A stretch of 64,000 bases of DNA from Lingula anatina (GCF_001039355.2 NW_019776032.1:62001-126000); one strand, 5' to 3'. Positions 1 through 14,705 are shown, counted from the stretch's first letter. Notes: generated from the letters alone by a model not told the origin. Made by a program: numbers and translations.

Positions 1-205
1 TGGTGCTTGGTCGTCCTTGATGCGGATGCTGGCACGCCGTTTCACCAGCAAGCTTCTTTTTATGGCCCTGCACGCCTGAACTTGACGTGTGACGTTTAGG
101 CGTTTCTTCTTGTCTTGTCAAATAATCCTACTACTACAAACTTATAGTTAATTTTCACTAACATTTCCTCTTTTCTAATCGGACGAGTGGCTGAAGGCGC
201 ACAAT

Positions 206-360
206 TTATAGAAACTGGCACTTGGTGAGAAATTTTTCAGTCTCTTTGAGGCTACAGGTGCACAGTGGGGACATTTGTGGTGGTCTTGTTTTGAGGTGAT
301 GATCTGATACAGTACCACTCTGAGAGCCTCCGTGATCGCGGCTGGCACGTTTCTCACACC
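206..360 (-). pseudogene. Possible LINE C-terminal relic
   Basis: A short open stretch on the minus strand reads ...PLCTCSLKETEKFLTKC..., which resembles the C-terminal cysteine motif common after the reverse transcriptase of non-LTR retrotransposons (CxxC, then E-T-x-x-H-F-L-x-x-C). The usual histidine is missing and nothing upstream can be read as reverse transcriptase, because a microsatellite follows at once. It is at best a fragment; a chance match is possible. Confidence 0.25.
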
Positions 361-459
361 GGGTTATCCTTCTTATCAAGATCTTTTTTGAAAACTTTCT
401 CCTGTCTGTTCTCCAGTAGATGAAATACACAGAAACAAAGAAATAAATACAGTAAGAAA

Positions 460-540
460 AAAAAAAAGAAAGAAAGAAAGAAAGAAAGACAGACAGGCAG
501 ACAGACAGACAGAAAGAAAGAAAGAAAGAAAGAAAGAAAG
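460..540. repeat. (AAAG)n/(ACAG)n microsatellite
   Basis: A run of A followed by GAAA and CAGA tetramer repeats. Long open frames over this run are simple-sequence translations and are not genes. Confidence 0.95.
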
Positions 541-3500
541 TATAAAAATGCATTTAGGATAAAAACTTTATGGCTTGAACAAAAAGAAAAATAAATTAAT
601 ATGCGACGTGCCCGTGCAAAGATGAAAAGTGCAGACCATTACAAACGCAAATGCACCCAACCTATCCCTGAGGGCCAGAGGGTCCGACACGATTGGTCAG
701 CAACAATAAGTGGTAAGATCATTATATCACAGTGAGTTTCAGAATCTTTGCTTGGATGGACCTCTTTGTGAAAGTGGCGTAATTGATAGGACGTCAAATG
801 TCTGGCGTTAGAGGGGAGACAAGACCCGTTTGTGTTAAAACATCAAAAACCTGTGGAAATAGTTGACCGCGTAGTGACCTAGAGCCAAATATATTTGAGA
901 GACATTTTGAGGTACGATATATGTCAGACACATGTCCAAATTTTACCTTTCCTATGACTGTTTCAACGCAAATATCATCTGTTTAATAAAATACATCGAA
1001 CGAAATCTAAGCGAGGGAAGGACATGTTTTTTCTTTAGTTTCTTTTGAATGATCAACATTTTCATGCCCCTCGCTAAGGTTGCACTCATACATATATTGT
1101 TAAAATTTCTCATTGAAAAAGTTCCAAGGCGGGGAGAGGGGGGGAGGGGGTAGTACAACGTATTACTTGACATGTAATCACAAAACCAATGATACCAGGT
1201 AAAATGAGCGATGAAATACATGATACATGTAAGAACAATTACACTCTCTTCACAAAACTAACTTACCCACTTTTGAAAGAATAAACAAAAACTAGACACC
1301 GAAAATGGAAAGATATTTCTCTTAAGAGAACTTTGTGTGTTTACTGGGGTATGTCGAAAGATGATGTTAACACATTCGCAAATGTTTCGTTAAACTTTAA
1401 TTGGTGGTTCCAAAAATGTAATCATTATTCAAAGAATAATAGACTAAGACTCACGTAGGTTTAATCAGGTGACACCAACAACTTTTGTTCACATCCTGCC
1501 CATGGAGTGTCTATATAGTAGCTATTTACCAGGTGTAAATAAATTTCAAAATACTAAGATGACACTTGGACGTGATTAAATTCTTAATGGTACAGTACTG
1601 CCTTTGGGTGCCTCCGCTTTTCTACTCTAATACCTGCTTTCTTAAACATAAAATTTGATTATCTCTATAAATTATCGAAAATTCCACAAATTTAAAGTTG
1701 ATCACTGGAAGGTACCCATAGGAATAAAAATCCCCAAATATACTGTAACTAGAAGGAAGAACATGGAATTATAATAAATTTTTATAATTTTAAATCGTAG
1801 ATGCAATACTCTTTTGGAATATTCCATCATTTTGACGAAGAGTGTAAATATCCATATATTTCCATGCATGAACGCGACAACATAATTGCAAGTTAATACA
1901 GGACAAGATTTCCACCCAAATAATTAACGAGGACATGTCTTTAATACAAAACACGAAAAAAAAAAAAAAAAAAAAAAAAAGCACCCCCGAAAGCTGATGA
2001 AAAATCGGCAGTAGTTTTATTCGTCTTTGTGAATTAGAAAATCTGTTATCAATGTTGACATGAGATAACTCTTGTCACTTAACAGCCGTCGGCGTAGCTC
2101 AGGCGATATTGTCTGAGCCTAACCTGGGAATTATTTATTACAATAAAATATTTTCATATAATAGACTGGACAAGTGCCCGACCGTTTGACACCTAGTTTT
2201 TTGTTATATTAGCGCTCATTAAAACATCCAATAAAAGAGGTCACAATAACAGTGTGGCCCTTTAATCTTGTTGACATGTTCGTGTCGTTAAACAATATCT
2301 AATAGAAGTTGCGCGGGCAGAATGTTAATGTTTCATCGTGTCCTGACTTTAACATTGTTTTGCGATTGCAATTAATACCCATCCACCTGCGCACGCATGT
2401 AGTGTTGCCATGCGAACTGCTGAACCAACGTAAAAAGCTGATACCCTTGTCCAAGACCCACTTTGGTCTCTAGCGACTGGAGTGAGCAGCATTATTTTAC
2501 CGTTTTCCAAGTTATAAATGATAAGAAAAAACATTAGCAAGCAAAAGAAAGGAACTTCACAATGCGTTTGCCACTGTAAGTACTGTTTTTAAATTCTTTG
2601 CTTTTCTTTTCTGTTTTTATCGCCACTCGTAGACGGTGTTATCATAATTGTAACCATTTCTCATTTCATCCTGAAGATATTTTTGTCATAAACTGGAGGG
2701 TGAAAAAAGAATCGGTTGAATTCATGAAAAGCGAATCAGTTTTTGTTTATCGTTTTCGATATTTTTTCAATTAAGTAACAATTGAAGGTTATATTATTCC
2801 AGTTTATTCAAACCTAGGATTACATATTATTGCGACATGTTGAATCCTTGTTCAAACAAAGTGCGTCTTTGTTTTAATGCTTTTACATTAGCGGGTCGTT
2901 CACCGGAATAACAACCAGGCGACATCACCTTTGATTTGTAGTTATGCAACGATGGTCTGCTGTCCCTTTATATTACACCCAGTTGCTTGTCGTACAAAGA
3001 AATGTCTTTTCCCCAACAACACGATACACGTGTAAGGTCAGTTGACAACTTAAAGTGGCGTTTGACGCGTGACTGATGAATTTGCAGACTTCAGTTGTGC
3101 TAGCGACTTTTTAGTGGGTTTTCGTATACCAGTGGCAAAGTTTTGCTACATACCTATACTTATCATATATTTATCATTATACTACACAGTATTGAGCTAT
3201 ATATATATATTATACTATACAGCGTCAAGCTTCATAAGAACCATGCCCTATTGAGCGCATTTATTTGATGACCTGGATCATTAATCACATATCTTGTACA
3301 TGTAGCCTAAGACCTTGAAAGATCGTGTTGTGACAAGAAGTAACGCACCCTTGCCAAAAGCTATTCGTGATGAAGAAATATTTGTGTAAACTGGTGCTTC
3401 TTCAATCATGTAAGTCAGGACCAAAACAATGTCAACATTACTTTTTATAATTACCCGCAGAAAAAGTACATTGCTACTTTCACACAGGAAGACATCCCTT

Positions 3501-4132
3501 GGGTCTCTCAGGGCCGTTGGAGGCTCAATAAGGCTTAGTGACTGCCCAGGTCGTTGACAGGTGGTTCACAGGATGTTAAGACATGGTGGTCGATTTTTAA
3601 AAATGCGTTTTATTGTGTACATGTTAAACCAACCTAACTAAGATTACCGAGGGGTTGACTGATCAAAAGTGACACGTACAAAACACAATTCCATTTACTC
3701 CATTGAACGTCCTGGTCATTTTTGGTCTCTTATACGTGGCAGGCCTACAAAAGTCCCTGAATCTACAGTTTGTCAAATTGAAGCTTTTGACTTTTTTTTT
3801 TTGAAAATCGTAAGCCAGTAGGCCGTAGCAATATCTGCACAGTTCCCAACCGGCATTTCTCGGTAGATTAGTGGTGATCGTAGTACGATGTTATGGGTGA
3901 ACCTGTTATTGTCATTTTGGTCCTCTTTCCCTTACCTCTATGGTGGTTTTCGGAGGCATAACAGTATTTAATATGTTTAAAACCTAGTCACATTAATGTG
4001 TATGAATTTGAAACAGCGTGTCTCCTTATTTGGGCAAAGTGGGTGCTAAAAACACAAACCATCAATCAGTCAGGAAGGTTACGGCAATTACAATGAGGTA
4101 GACAGGGCTCCGTAAAATCACTTTTCAACGAC

Positions 4133-4163
<31 letters not shown>

Positions 4164-5716
4164 AACTGACAGTATGGTGCAATGGGGAAAATGACATGGC
4201 GCTCGTATTAATGAAATCATACTCGGCGTATGGCCGTAGCCACTTACGATGAAAAAAATCTCGCACAAAAAAAAAAAAAAAAACGAATACGGTTCCATCG
4301 TAAGGTGCCCTTGGCAAGTGTAACCTAGGGTCAAGTAACTGCTTTGCGTGTAGATGGAAATTACAAGTGACAGAAGTCAATAAGATATATAGAAAATTCA
4401 ACCACTCGGGCTTTCTCTTACAAATTAGCTGAGCCGTTTCTTTTTCTGAAACCATCTACCTTCCTCCGTGTTCGAGAGGTTTTCAAGTACATAAAGGACT
4501 CAAATTCTCATAAGAATATCAAATTGTGTTTGATATGTGTTCTTTTTTCCGATTTCTCTATTTCTTTTATAAGCCTAACATGCATTTGCGTCATGCCACG
4601 AACGGTTCACCTTTTTTTCAAAATAAACAACTTCCGCATTTTCAGCAATGCAAACAATAACATTCTTGCAATACCCACACCTCCGAAATAGTTTACAAAC
4701 AAGGTGCACGTCAGAGGTAATTGTGCCAGGATCAGGGTTAGAAGTCGTCACTAAATTAGGCGAGTGGCACCTCGGTTTTACGCATGCGTGAACAGCACGG
4801 TACTGATTGAGGATCATTCTAGGTGTGAAAGTTTCAGTATTTTTTTTACAGGTCGAAGGAACATTAACTAAAAAAAACATTTATAAAATCCTCATTCCTT
4901 TTATATGAAAGGTTATGTATCGTTCAGGCAAATATCCTTATTTTGTTATGTATATTTTATTTGTCCTTTTGTTAAATAAGTTGAGGTTTCTGAAATACAT
5001 CTCAAATACATAACAATAAAACACACCGATAAGATTTTTGCCATTCCAAGGGAATTCACAAACATCACGTGACAGTAGTAGCGCAGATAAAGTGATATGA
5101 TTTCAAGGTAATTGTCACATGCAAGATCAAACACATAGCTTGTGTCTGTGAAATATCTTGTAACATATCATGATGAAAAATAGCGACGGATTGTCCGTAT
5201 GTTATATTATTGTCAGAGTTTATATCTGGACAAATTCATTAAAACTATTAAGTTAGAGATATGCTCTTAGCAATAAGAAATAAGGGTTTGATATAGAAAA
5301 TAGTTAAAATAGCTGCCCCCCTCCCGCCTTAAAAAAGAAAAGCTTGCTTGAATTTGTTGGCAGATGGTGTGTTTTACTTAATTTGCTACAAACTAGTTCT
5401 ACGTTCTTCGTTCATGGAAGTAGAGCTATAAGAACCTTTTCCCTGAAAATAAAGGTGGGTGTAGAGATTGTTCTCATGACGGTTTGTTCACATTGTTTCT
5501 TAACTCTGTAATAAAGTGCTTAGAATATATTTTGTCTTTCCTGACAACATTTGAATTCAGCTGCAATGCGCATCCCAATTCAGCTGGTGGGTCAACGGTT
5601 TTGCTAAGGCGGTGGAGGGGGGGGGGGGGAGGTCAGAGAGGTACATGTAGGGATTATGTACCAGTAGGAGTGGTGAAAAGCAGACGGGCACAATTTGACT
5701 GCAATATGTAGTATTC
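541..5716. other. Gene-poor AT-rich stretch
   Basis: I see no supportable exon on either strand. The stretch contains poly-A runs at about 1956-1980, 4132-4158 and 4266-4282 and a short TA run near 3200. Frames of 60-130 codons here have biased composition (poly-F/K from the A runs) and no recognisable motif or convincing splice context. Confidence 0.6.
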
Positions 5717-5722
5717 AATGAT

Positions 5723-6090
5723 CAGGCCTACCCAACTACCAGACTCGGCACCTAAGGATCCTGAATTAACCGGTATATCGGACCACACTACCCGTTTTCA
5801 AGGTGTGTGTCAGATCGCATTTCGGAGTATCAGCCATAACACCGACAGGATGAGCCCTGGCATGCTCGGCTGTCACCTTGATTGGATAGTAAACGATTGT
5901 CGTAAAATCGCTATATGATTTTAAAACCGGGCGCATAAATTTGAAAGCCACCTAGATGAACCTTAGACTGCCACATTAATCTAATACAATGCAAAAAAGC
6001 CCTATCAAAAGTGGTTAAAGCATTCAAACCGAATGTCGTAAAGTTAATTCAGGATCCTTAGGTGCCGAGTCTGGTAGTTGGGTAGGCCTG
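5723..6090. mobile_element. MITE with 48-bp terminal inverted repeats
   Basis: A 368-bp element starts CAGGCCTACCCAACTACCAG and ends with its exact reverse complement; the perfect inverted repeat covers 5723-5770 and 6043-6090. It is flanked by AATGAT on both sides (5717-5722 and 6091-6096), a 6-bp target-site duplication. There is no coding capacity. A second copy, cut off by an N, begins at about 14706 with the same internal sequence. The CAGG terminus and 6-bp duplication suggest a hAT-related non-autonomous element, but the superfamily is inferred. Confidence 0.9.
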
Positions 6091-6096
6091 AATGAT

Positions 6097-7025
6097 GGAA
6101 AAATGTTAATGATTTTTTGGCAGGGGGAGGGGGAGAAGGGTATATTGCAGAAGTTGAGGGGCGGACACGTGACCGCTTTGCCATTAACCCTGAATTTAGC
6201 TGTCATTATATCTTACCTGATTTGTCCTTATACATCATACATATACGCAGCCTGTTAGTATCTGTCTTTTATTTCACATGGAATTCTCACGAGATTCGCC
6301 GTGTCTCAGAGACCTCTCCAACTGCCCGTACCAGCGTGAATTTTTTTAAAACCAAGATTTAACCTTGAAACTGCAACAAGTACTTTATAATAATTGGGAA
6401 AAAGGGGATGTCGCAACAGCCTGTTCCAGTATATAATATGGGGACAGTTCTCAGGAATGCTATGCGGATTTTGCGTGCAGACAAAAAGACCTTTGGATTA
6501 TATAAAAGCTTTTCTGTAATACATGTTTTAAATTGGGACCTGTCGGTGGAAGGTCACTTGACCCTTTAGAAAAAAAATCTCAGTGTCATTATGAGTAGGT
6601 TGGCCCATCTTTTAGTATCAATGAAAAAAGTGCCTTGATATATATACTTGTTCTTATTAGTGGTTTGAGCATAAGTCGATATGCACAGTGTCAATGAGTG
6701 GATCTAGTACATTAAAATAGGGCGTGATGGTGCTTGCTACCCCACCCACCTCAGGCTGCTAAGCAATCTCTTTTTTGCTATGAAATTTGGTTGGGGTGTA
6801 GATAAACAACAACAGCAACAACAACAACAACAGCAAAAGAAACGTTTTATTTTCACGATGACTATTCAGAGTTGTGATCGATGTTGATTCGATGTTGAAT
6901 AGATTTAGATACAATGACATTGCTTCTTAGTTGATATTTGAACCCAAAAATACAATGTGCAATTCTCTTGCATTTTGTACTAATACTACCCCTACTGCCA
7001 CTGTTACTGCTATTTCTACTACTAT

Positions 7026-7069
<44 letters not shown>

Positions 7070-8190
7070 ATAATAATAATAATAATACTGTAGTAAGGGT
7101 TTATTGTACTCTCTTTGCAATACATTAAATGTGTGTTAAAATGGAATAAGATTTAAAAGAGAATTAATTACAGTTAACTGCTTTGCCTTCTATTTCAACA
7201 TCGTAAACTGGCATCATTTTCATGACGTGTGTATTTCTGAACAAAAGAGTAGTGTGTACATTTCCAGGTGAGTGATTTGATCTGTCTGGCCTTGAACATT
7301 GATCGCACTCAGAGTTGTATGTCATTCATACCTGTAGCCATGAGCATAATGCGCCAGACAAGGCATGACAGCGCTTGCGCAATACTTAAGATATATACTA
7401 GCACCACACGTCTGTTTCGTGAAATCTGACGTCATTATCACATGATTGCTCAATATTTGCTTGGTGCTTACTCAACATTTGCTCTGTAAATGAGATTTCA
7501 ACGTTGAATTTAAATTGAAAAACGTACAGTAACATAAGTTTGTATTGATGTATCAACAAAATGAAAGTTATCGTTAATTCATTTTTTTATAGAGAACACA
7601 ATTTTAATTTTAATTAATTACTGGGAAGCATGTATGAACTTAAGTTTCACCCTTAATATCCACCATTTGTTTAAAAAAAATCCAGAACCTGCACAATAGC
7701 CTATTTGCACGCAAGCCGACTTACATAGGTACACCCGTTTTTCATGCATTTTTTTAATATTCCGTAACATGTTCCCCCGAATAAATCTAAGGAACACCCT
7801 TGGGAGAATTATATCAAGGATGTTACATGTCGTGTATGCTGGTATTTGTCATGAAAAAATAAATAACCTGTCTTTTGTCTGTATTCTAGGCGAAACAAAT
7901 CGTTTTATGGGCTCTAGGTACATACAGACTTGACATTTAATGTGGAATATTTTTTTCCAAATTATTTTTCATCAGTTTTTTCCTATTTTGCTGACTGATG
8001 AATGGAAATTGAGATTAAAATCATGTTTTAATAACTTTTATGTATCTCTTTGATGTCATTGTGACATCAGTTCATTAATTGAATTCGCCAGTGAAGCAAA
8101 CAAAAATGCATTGCCTATTTTAAGTCGTACGACAACCATTGAAAGCGGTATTTTGGATCTCCCTATTTTCCAAATTATCGTCTTTAAAAG
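6097..8190. other. No gene seen; microsatellites
   Basis: Includes a CAA-type run near 6807-6835 and a (ACT)n/(AAT)n run at about 7016-7087. I found no exon with coding character. Confidence 0.55.
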
Positions 8191-8194
8191 AGTT

Positions 8195-9290
8195 ACACGC
8201 CCACAAAGGACCCTCATGTCAGTGTCTTGCCACAGCAACGGTCGCTGTTACACCTGACCTCATCTGGCTGCTACCAGAGCTTTCAAGCGGCAAGGCATTC
8301 CTTAGGATAGGTTTTAAGAGTTTAATCTGGAAAAAAATCCAAGCAACGGTCAAAACTTGTCCAATTTGGTTCAGAATTGTTGTAGGACATGCAGGCCGTT
8401 GATTCGGCGAGTAATAACCTACCCACGTATTGTCTATGTGGTTCAAATATGGCGATTTTGATGACCAATGTATCTGCTCAATCCCTTGGTTCTGTAAGTT
8501 ATCTGCTATTAAAAGTGCTCTGTGTGAACGGGAAGTCTCATCGTGCAACCTAAAATTGTTCCTAAGGTGCCCCCTATCAAATGATAGTCAAATGGTTCCT
8601 AGATTATTCCTTTATTTCATCTGGTTTAGGTTTTCATCAATGACTACCATTGGTGTTTTGGCACCAATGTGGTATCCACTCCAAATACTGACGATGCCAA
8701 TGACCCTAGTCACTTTAGAAGCGACACACGCCTTGTCGTAGGCCTCTTCAGGATGTCTGTAAACTCTGTTTTGACCAGTTAAGCGTTACAGGTGAAATCT
8801 GACCTCAATAAAGAAAGCCACGCGGTTTCAGTGTTCTACCCAGAAACGGTCATGGTCCTCAATTCATAAGAGAAACTGACGACGTTGTTTTGCTGTTTAC
8901 AGTGGCTTTCTCAGAGGTCGTTTGGTATTCTAACCTGCTAAAACCAGTTTGGTATTCGCTAAGAGCCTTGAAAAACGCGTTTTGGTCACAATTTGCCCCT
9001 CATTCTGAACGGACTGGGTGGCTTTTGTTTAGTTGCAGCAGCATATCCTGAAGGACAGTGAGTCCTGTGCCCTGGTGGTAAAATGTCAATACATTGGGCG
9101 TGGTCTCTGTGTAGATACATCAGTCTGGGCATAACTCCATAGAACTGTGTAGACCATTCCGTTTGCCACAATAATCTGTCTTGCAATGTCTGTCTTTTTC
9201 GCGCCATTCTGGCACAGATTAACAACTTTGTAAAACATTGTTGAACCCATTTTACGCACTGCAAAACCGACCGCTTGCATGCAAAATTTC
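8195..9290 (-). pseudogene. Decayed Tc1/mariner-type transposase
   Basis: Minus-strand frames, read in order with several stops and frameshifts, follow a Tc1-like transposase. Near 9100-9290 there is an N-terminal helix-turn-helix region (...VVNLCQNGAKKTDIARQI...). Then comes a middle block ending ...HIGAKTPMVVIDENLN... at about 8640-8700. A catalytic-core block near 8380-8548 reads HDETSRSHRALLIADN and SPYLNHIDNTW, matching family motifs of the type QDNARPHRA and SPDLNPIEHVW. Catalytic acidic positions are altered (D to Y in SPxLN; the first DE block reads FFIEVRF), so the copy is dead. I did not locate terminal inverted repeats. Identification rests on motif order from family knowledge. Confidence 0.75.
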
Positions 9291-9292
9291 AA

Positions 9293-12200
9293 ATTCTTCT
9301 ATGTAGTAGTTGCTGACATATGGATACTTTTTTAACGGAACCATGCTTCGCCAAAGCCCTGCTTAGACCAGGCCAAAGGAGCACTACCCAATTAAATCAC
9401 TGCATATTACACAATGCAGCAGTGCAACAGACTTGGTAGTCAGTTAATTGTTAGCGACACACCTGACTTCACACTTCTCCAGTCAGATGTCTTATATGAG
9501 ATCTGAGTTTTATGAAAAAAGAACGCATTTTTACCTAAGCATACCGTTGAAACTGAAATATTCCATATTAAATGTCAAGTCTGTAGATGAACGCACCGTG
9601 TGTTTTAAAATTCAGTATACATACATGAAGTCTTTCCAATTTTAGCGCCCATGTAACGGTCGAATCTACACACTAGATATAAGAGACCGAAGTCCAGGCA
9701 CGAAATAGTCTATGACGGTATGAAAGTAATTAGATAACAAACTGTCAGTGGAATTATAAATTCAACAATCCATGTATATCTACCAGACTAATGCACTTTT
9801 TTGGAAAGAGAGAGTCTAACAGAGACGTTATGACGGGGACACCTGTGTCCACTTGCTTTCCTAGGCGCTGTGCTGTATCTGTAAGTTATGGCGACTTCCT
9901 TCTGCAACGGCATTGGGGGGGGGGGGTATTTTAGCGTACATCTTTTCATGTTTCCTAAAATTCAATCATCATTTCATTCATCCATCTTATTAATTAACTT
10001 ATTAATTGACTGATGTTTTTTCGTTCTTGACGCTTGTAAATGTATCCATTATTGGCGACAGCAAATCAATACACTTGCAAACCATGACCGTATGAACTAT
10101 TGAAATCACATTAAGCCATTAAGACATAGATACATTTTTTCGGCCATGTTTGAAACAAAATGCCTGATAGTGTCACTAGGTACTGGCTCCATATCCAAAA
10201 ATGCTACGTTGTCTCAGCATTTTAAACAATCTGGTCACGGTTCTTGCTTCCATCACAAAAATAATCGGACATGCCTTCCAAGGATAAGAGCGGGTCTAAT
10301 AAGGTCCTTTGTAACCAGTCTGGCACATGACCGCCGCACCAAAACAATCACTTTGCTTGAGTCAACAATATATTACGTAGAGCTCATAGATCCATATCTG
10401 CTGTGACAAAACGAAAAACGATTTCGTTCTCTGGGGGAAAACTGACAGAATGAAAACAAATTTGAACAAAAATGCGAATCATAAACTGTTTATGTTTAAC
10501 TCTATTTAAGGCGCTCGACGGTGACAGGGCGAATAAGTTACGAGTATAATTGCCTTACATAAACAACTGATATTTTCTACTTGTTTCGAGGCCTATGACT
10601 GTACACTATGTTTATTAATAAAGTAATACTATCACTCGTTATTGATAAAATAATAAAACATATTCTGGCCTCTAATAATAATGCGGCCCTACGCCGTGTG
10701 TTATCGGCGCTATGTGTTCTCTCGATGGTCACATTTATATTTTAAGATGGTACAGCACCGTCCGAGACTGACCCCAAAGATAATTAAGAATTTCTCTTAA
10801 AATGTTCGAAGATGATTGGCGGGTTGTTATATGTGTGATCGTTGCACCATCCTGTATGCGGGTGTTTTAGTTATCATGTTTTTTTCCCTTTAGAATGATT
10901 GTGCTACCAAAAACAACGTTAAATAAAAAACAAGTAAATGGATTAATTACGGTTTATTTTTTCTGCAAGTACCCATGACTAATTCCACACACTTACACGC
11001 ACGCATGCACACACAGGTAAGAGCTACCAAATGACCTGCACTAAACACATTGAAATTATGCCGTCATCAAAGTTACGAACCTACTATGTCAGCTTTTTAA
11101 GTGTTTGGAGGACACAAGTTCGGGAAGGTGTAAACACGTAACCTAAACAAACATTAAATGAAAGGACCAAGTGACTCATTCACAACATTTATCTGTTGAC
11201 ATTAAAGAGGAGTGAGTTACATTCAAGAGAGTGTCCCAAAAACCGAATGAGAAGTGAGTTTGGGTCCTATGGTCTCTCCCGCTCTTTTGTCCCCTCTTAC
11301 TCCGTTCATCGCTTACTTAAGTGTACAAGTATTCTCCCTCGTTTTTTCCACACTCCTTCTCTTTTATATCTTTTGTGGGGAGTCTACCGAGCATTTCACA
11401 CTATATCCGTGTGCTTACTCATTTTCCTTACAACTAGTTCAATTTGTATTGTACATTAATTTGTTTTCCAATCCATCTTCTTCCGTGTATAAGTAATTCA
11501 ACATTATCCATTTTTTTCTTAATGATATTCATTTATCTTAACACACTTTGTATGTACAATGTATCAAAGCATCTCATAAAGATGTTCATAGAAAATATAG
11601 TAGACCTGCCTCTACGTTTCTTTCTATTCATCTCTGGTGAGTACACACCGGTCAGTGAGGTATGAAAGCACATCGTCCACCCTGGAGAGTATTTATTACG
11701 CCTGGACAGTCTAATTTGCAAGTCCAGCTTTACACTTTGTCGCTTCTCGTATCACACACCCGCTTCTTCTCTTTTTTTCAATTTACGCTCGTCAGCTATC
11801 ACTCTGTCTTTTCATTTATCTTGACATCTTTTGTGAGCGGCCATGTGAACAAGCACAAACGTGAGATGCGATGCGACAGCATGTGTATAAACATACGGAC
11901 ACTAGCTTGTCGTAATAAATAAACTTAATGGCCGAAGATTTGTCTTGATACAAATAGCGGTAGAAAATGATCATAAAACTGAAAAGTATAAATACATGTG
12001 TAAATAAAATAAGTACATTATGTATTACATGTACTTTTCCATTGAAATATAGTGATTTTTCATAAATTGACCTCGGTTTTCAACCATGTATGCACGGAAG
12101 CATAAATATATGGCAAATTTCCTAGATATAAATGACGATCCAAATATGCTTACCTGGTCAGTCTGCAAGCAGGCAAATACGAAAATACAAAGATCAAGCT

Positions 12201-12405
12201 TAAGATATGAAATCAATACATTACTAATATGCGTTAAGAATTATAACTAGAAAATGCTGACTGGACAAAACTCTTCAACAACTAAGAGTAAATTATCACG
12301 AAACGGGGGGGGTCAAGCAATGTTATGACTGTTAACACTGAAAACAGGCTAGGCGACTGAGAATTAGTCTGGGTGGGTGGGGGGGGGGGGCGTCTGACCT
12401 CCCTT
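9293..12405. other. No gene seen
   Basis: Intergenic sequence with a G run at about 9915-9927. Frames of 60-87 codons show no motif and no matching splice sites that I could support. Confidence 0.5.
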
Positions 12406-12410
12406 TTTTA

Positions 12411-12580
12411 TCGGGGTTTAATCTAGAAATACGCCAAGCGTCAGTCATGTTCGCCGTATCAGATTGTGCGGTATTGGTCAGCCTTTTCGAGAAGTCTACG
12501 TATAATAGGGTTTAATCTAGAAATACGCCAAGGGTCAGTCATGTTCGCCGTATCAGATTGTACGGTATTGGTCAGCCTTG
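12411..12580. repeat. Local tandem duplication (unit about 96 bp)
   Basis: A block starting GGGTTTAATCTAGAAATACG near 12413 is repeated from about 12508 with a handful of mismatches; both copies contain GTCAGTCATGTTCGCCGTAT and end in TTGGTCAGCCTT. No function is suggested. Confidence 0.85.
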
Positions 12581-13956
12581 GGCATGGATCGTATCGATAC
12601 GGAGATTAAATAATAAGATTGGTCGTTTGAAATTAGCTTTACGCTCTCGCACTTTATGCGTCTGTCCATTAGTAACGCACGTGAGGTATGACACAGAAAA
12701 AGCGTGCTGGGCAGGATGTTATCAGTATGTTTTAATCCACGCTTTGCTTCCCTCGGTATCATGTGCATGCACTGGTTGATTTTGAATTTTGCCAAGGGGT
12801 TGGGAGGGGGGACAATGATGGAATTTTGTCGAGCGAAGCGACACAAATGTTTAATAGTGCTTAATTTAATGCTTGTATTTACGGCACAGTAATGGCAAAA
12901 AAAGGAAAGAAAAAAAAACGGCTTAGTCTTGTTTCAGTTGTTACACGTGTGTGTGGAGGGAGTATAGGGAAAAGGAAAACCTCCCGAGGTAAGTTGGAGC
13001 GTAGCCCACTGTGGTCTCCTGTTTGCGCTACTGCGTGCCCAGCAATGTGTTCAGTATTTTTCCATTCCTTCTTATTCCTTGTCTCCGTAATTTGCTTCAC
13101 ATGGTTCACCATGTGCAACACTGCCTCTTTGGTATTTTGGTCTCTTGTTTTTTTTGTTTGTTTTGTTTTTTGTGTGACCATCTTACAAAAGGTGACGGCA
13201 CTTGGTGGATAAGACAAAACATCACTGAAATGAATATTTTCCTGAATTGTTTTAATAATTTTCTGGTGCTTACCTACTATACCTATACTTGCATGCAAAA
13301 AGAACTTTTTCAAACGTCCTGTTGTAACGTGTCTCAAACACTTATTCTGCGCCGCCTATTGTATTTACACTTTTTTTTTCGTCAGCAGGGATATTACAAC
13401 ATCACTTTAAAATGACTAAAAGCTCACTCACATCAATCGCATGTCAACAAGAAAGGCGTGAAGATTGAACACGACAGACATCGATGATGAATACTCAGCA
13501 CGTGGTTAGATGTTCATAATGTCTCTCCGACACAGTTTACGCTTTTGTGACGACGGTCCTGTAGTGGTGGGGTCGTTTTGTTCGTTATGCTATTTCAACA
13601 GTCTTCTACGTCACTCTTTCGGCCAATAAAAGAACCAGCGCGTCGTAAGAGAGCTCCTTTCCGTTTGATAATCACATTGCTTGCATCGAAAAGAGATGTC
13701 AAAAATATATTCTGCGGAAATCTTAAGGTACGTTTTATTTGATTGAAAACAGAACTTCTTTTGGTAAAGTCAGTACTATTTCTTTTTGGCGTTTTGCCTG
13801 AAAAAATATTTATGGATTTAGAATATTCATCCAGTGAATAACAATATACAAAAGATTTGCAATAACATTAATAAAAAACGTAATAAAATGAATTTCGGGT
13901 TCAGTCAGATGAAATTGTCATATTCTGCGTTATATACGTGTATCTGACAATGGCAA
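12581..13956. other. No gene seen
   Basis: Both strands have frames of 100-150 codons between 12879 and 13415. They overlap each other, are rich in low-complexity F/K/C stretches, and lack any domain I recognise. I do not call a gene. Confidence 0.45.
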
Positions 13957-14102
13957 CCCTTAGCAAAATATAGAGGCCAGTTGCAAATTGCAAACTGCAA
14001 TTCCCTTTTGCAACTTTGCAATAAGGCAACAAATTAGCAGCAATAAATTTTCGTGCAAACTCCTGCAAACTCATTGCCGCAAACTTTTCATTTTGCTAAG
14101 GG
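13957..14102. mobile_element. Short MITE (TTAGCAAAAT family)
   Basis: Bounded by CCCTTAGCAAAAT and ATTTTGCTAAGGG as inverted termini, with an interior built of GCAA/TTGC words. A related copy lies at 31125-31309 and a partial one ends near 31494. Confidence 0.8.
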
Positions 14103-14705
14103 AAATTGCTATTTACAACTATTTTCTCAATGTTTATTAGCTTGGTAGTTGGATCATAAATAAAAATTATCAACGGCCAACTTTAGCGTAAGCTGACGGT
14201 ATAAAAGTTTTTCGGCTTGTGTTTGATAATTTTCATTTATGACATTTTCTAAATCTTGTTTAACAGTATATGACATAAAAAACGGAGATATAAATGAAAA
14301 GATAGTTAGATAGTTAGATAAATAAGTTAGTTAGATAAAAAGTTAAGCAGGATAAAATAAGATGAGAATAAAATTAGAAATAATATATAAAAGAGTGTGC
14401 TTACACTCGTTATATTCCGGTAGTCGGTTATGTAACTACTGCAAAGCGGTAGCATTATTAAATAGGTTCACGAACAAAAAGCTTTTTCTTATGTAGGGCT
14501 TTTATGAAAGGCGACTAGAGGGAACACGGTAGGTAGTTTTATTATCTATTAAGAACATGTACTGAGTCTGAAGGCCTTTCTTCGGGTTGACGTAAGCTTT
14601 ACAAACGTTTTGCTACTGCATAAATAACGATCTTTGTATCTATACCAAAGTAAGGAACATTTTGTTAAATAATGATAAGGGGGAAGGGATTGGTGTAACA
14701 TGTAT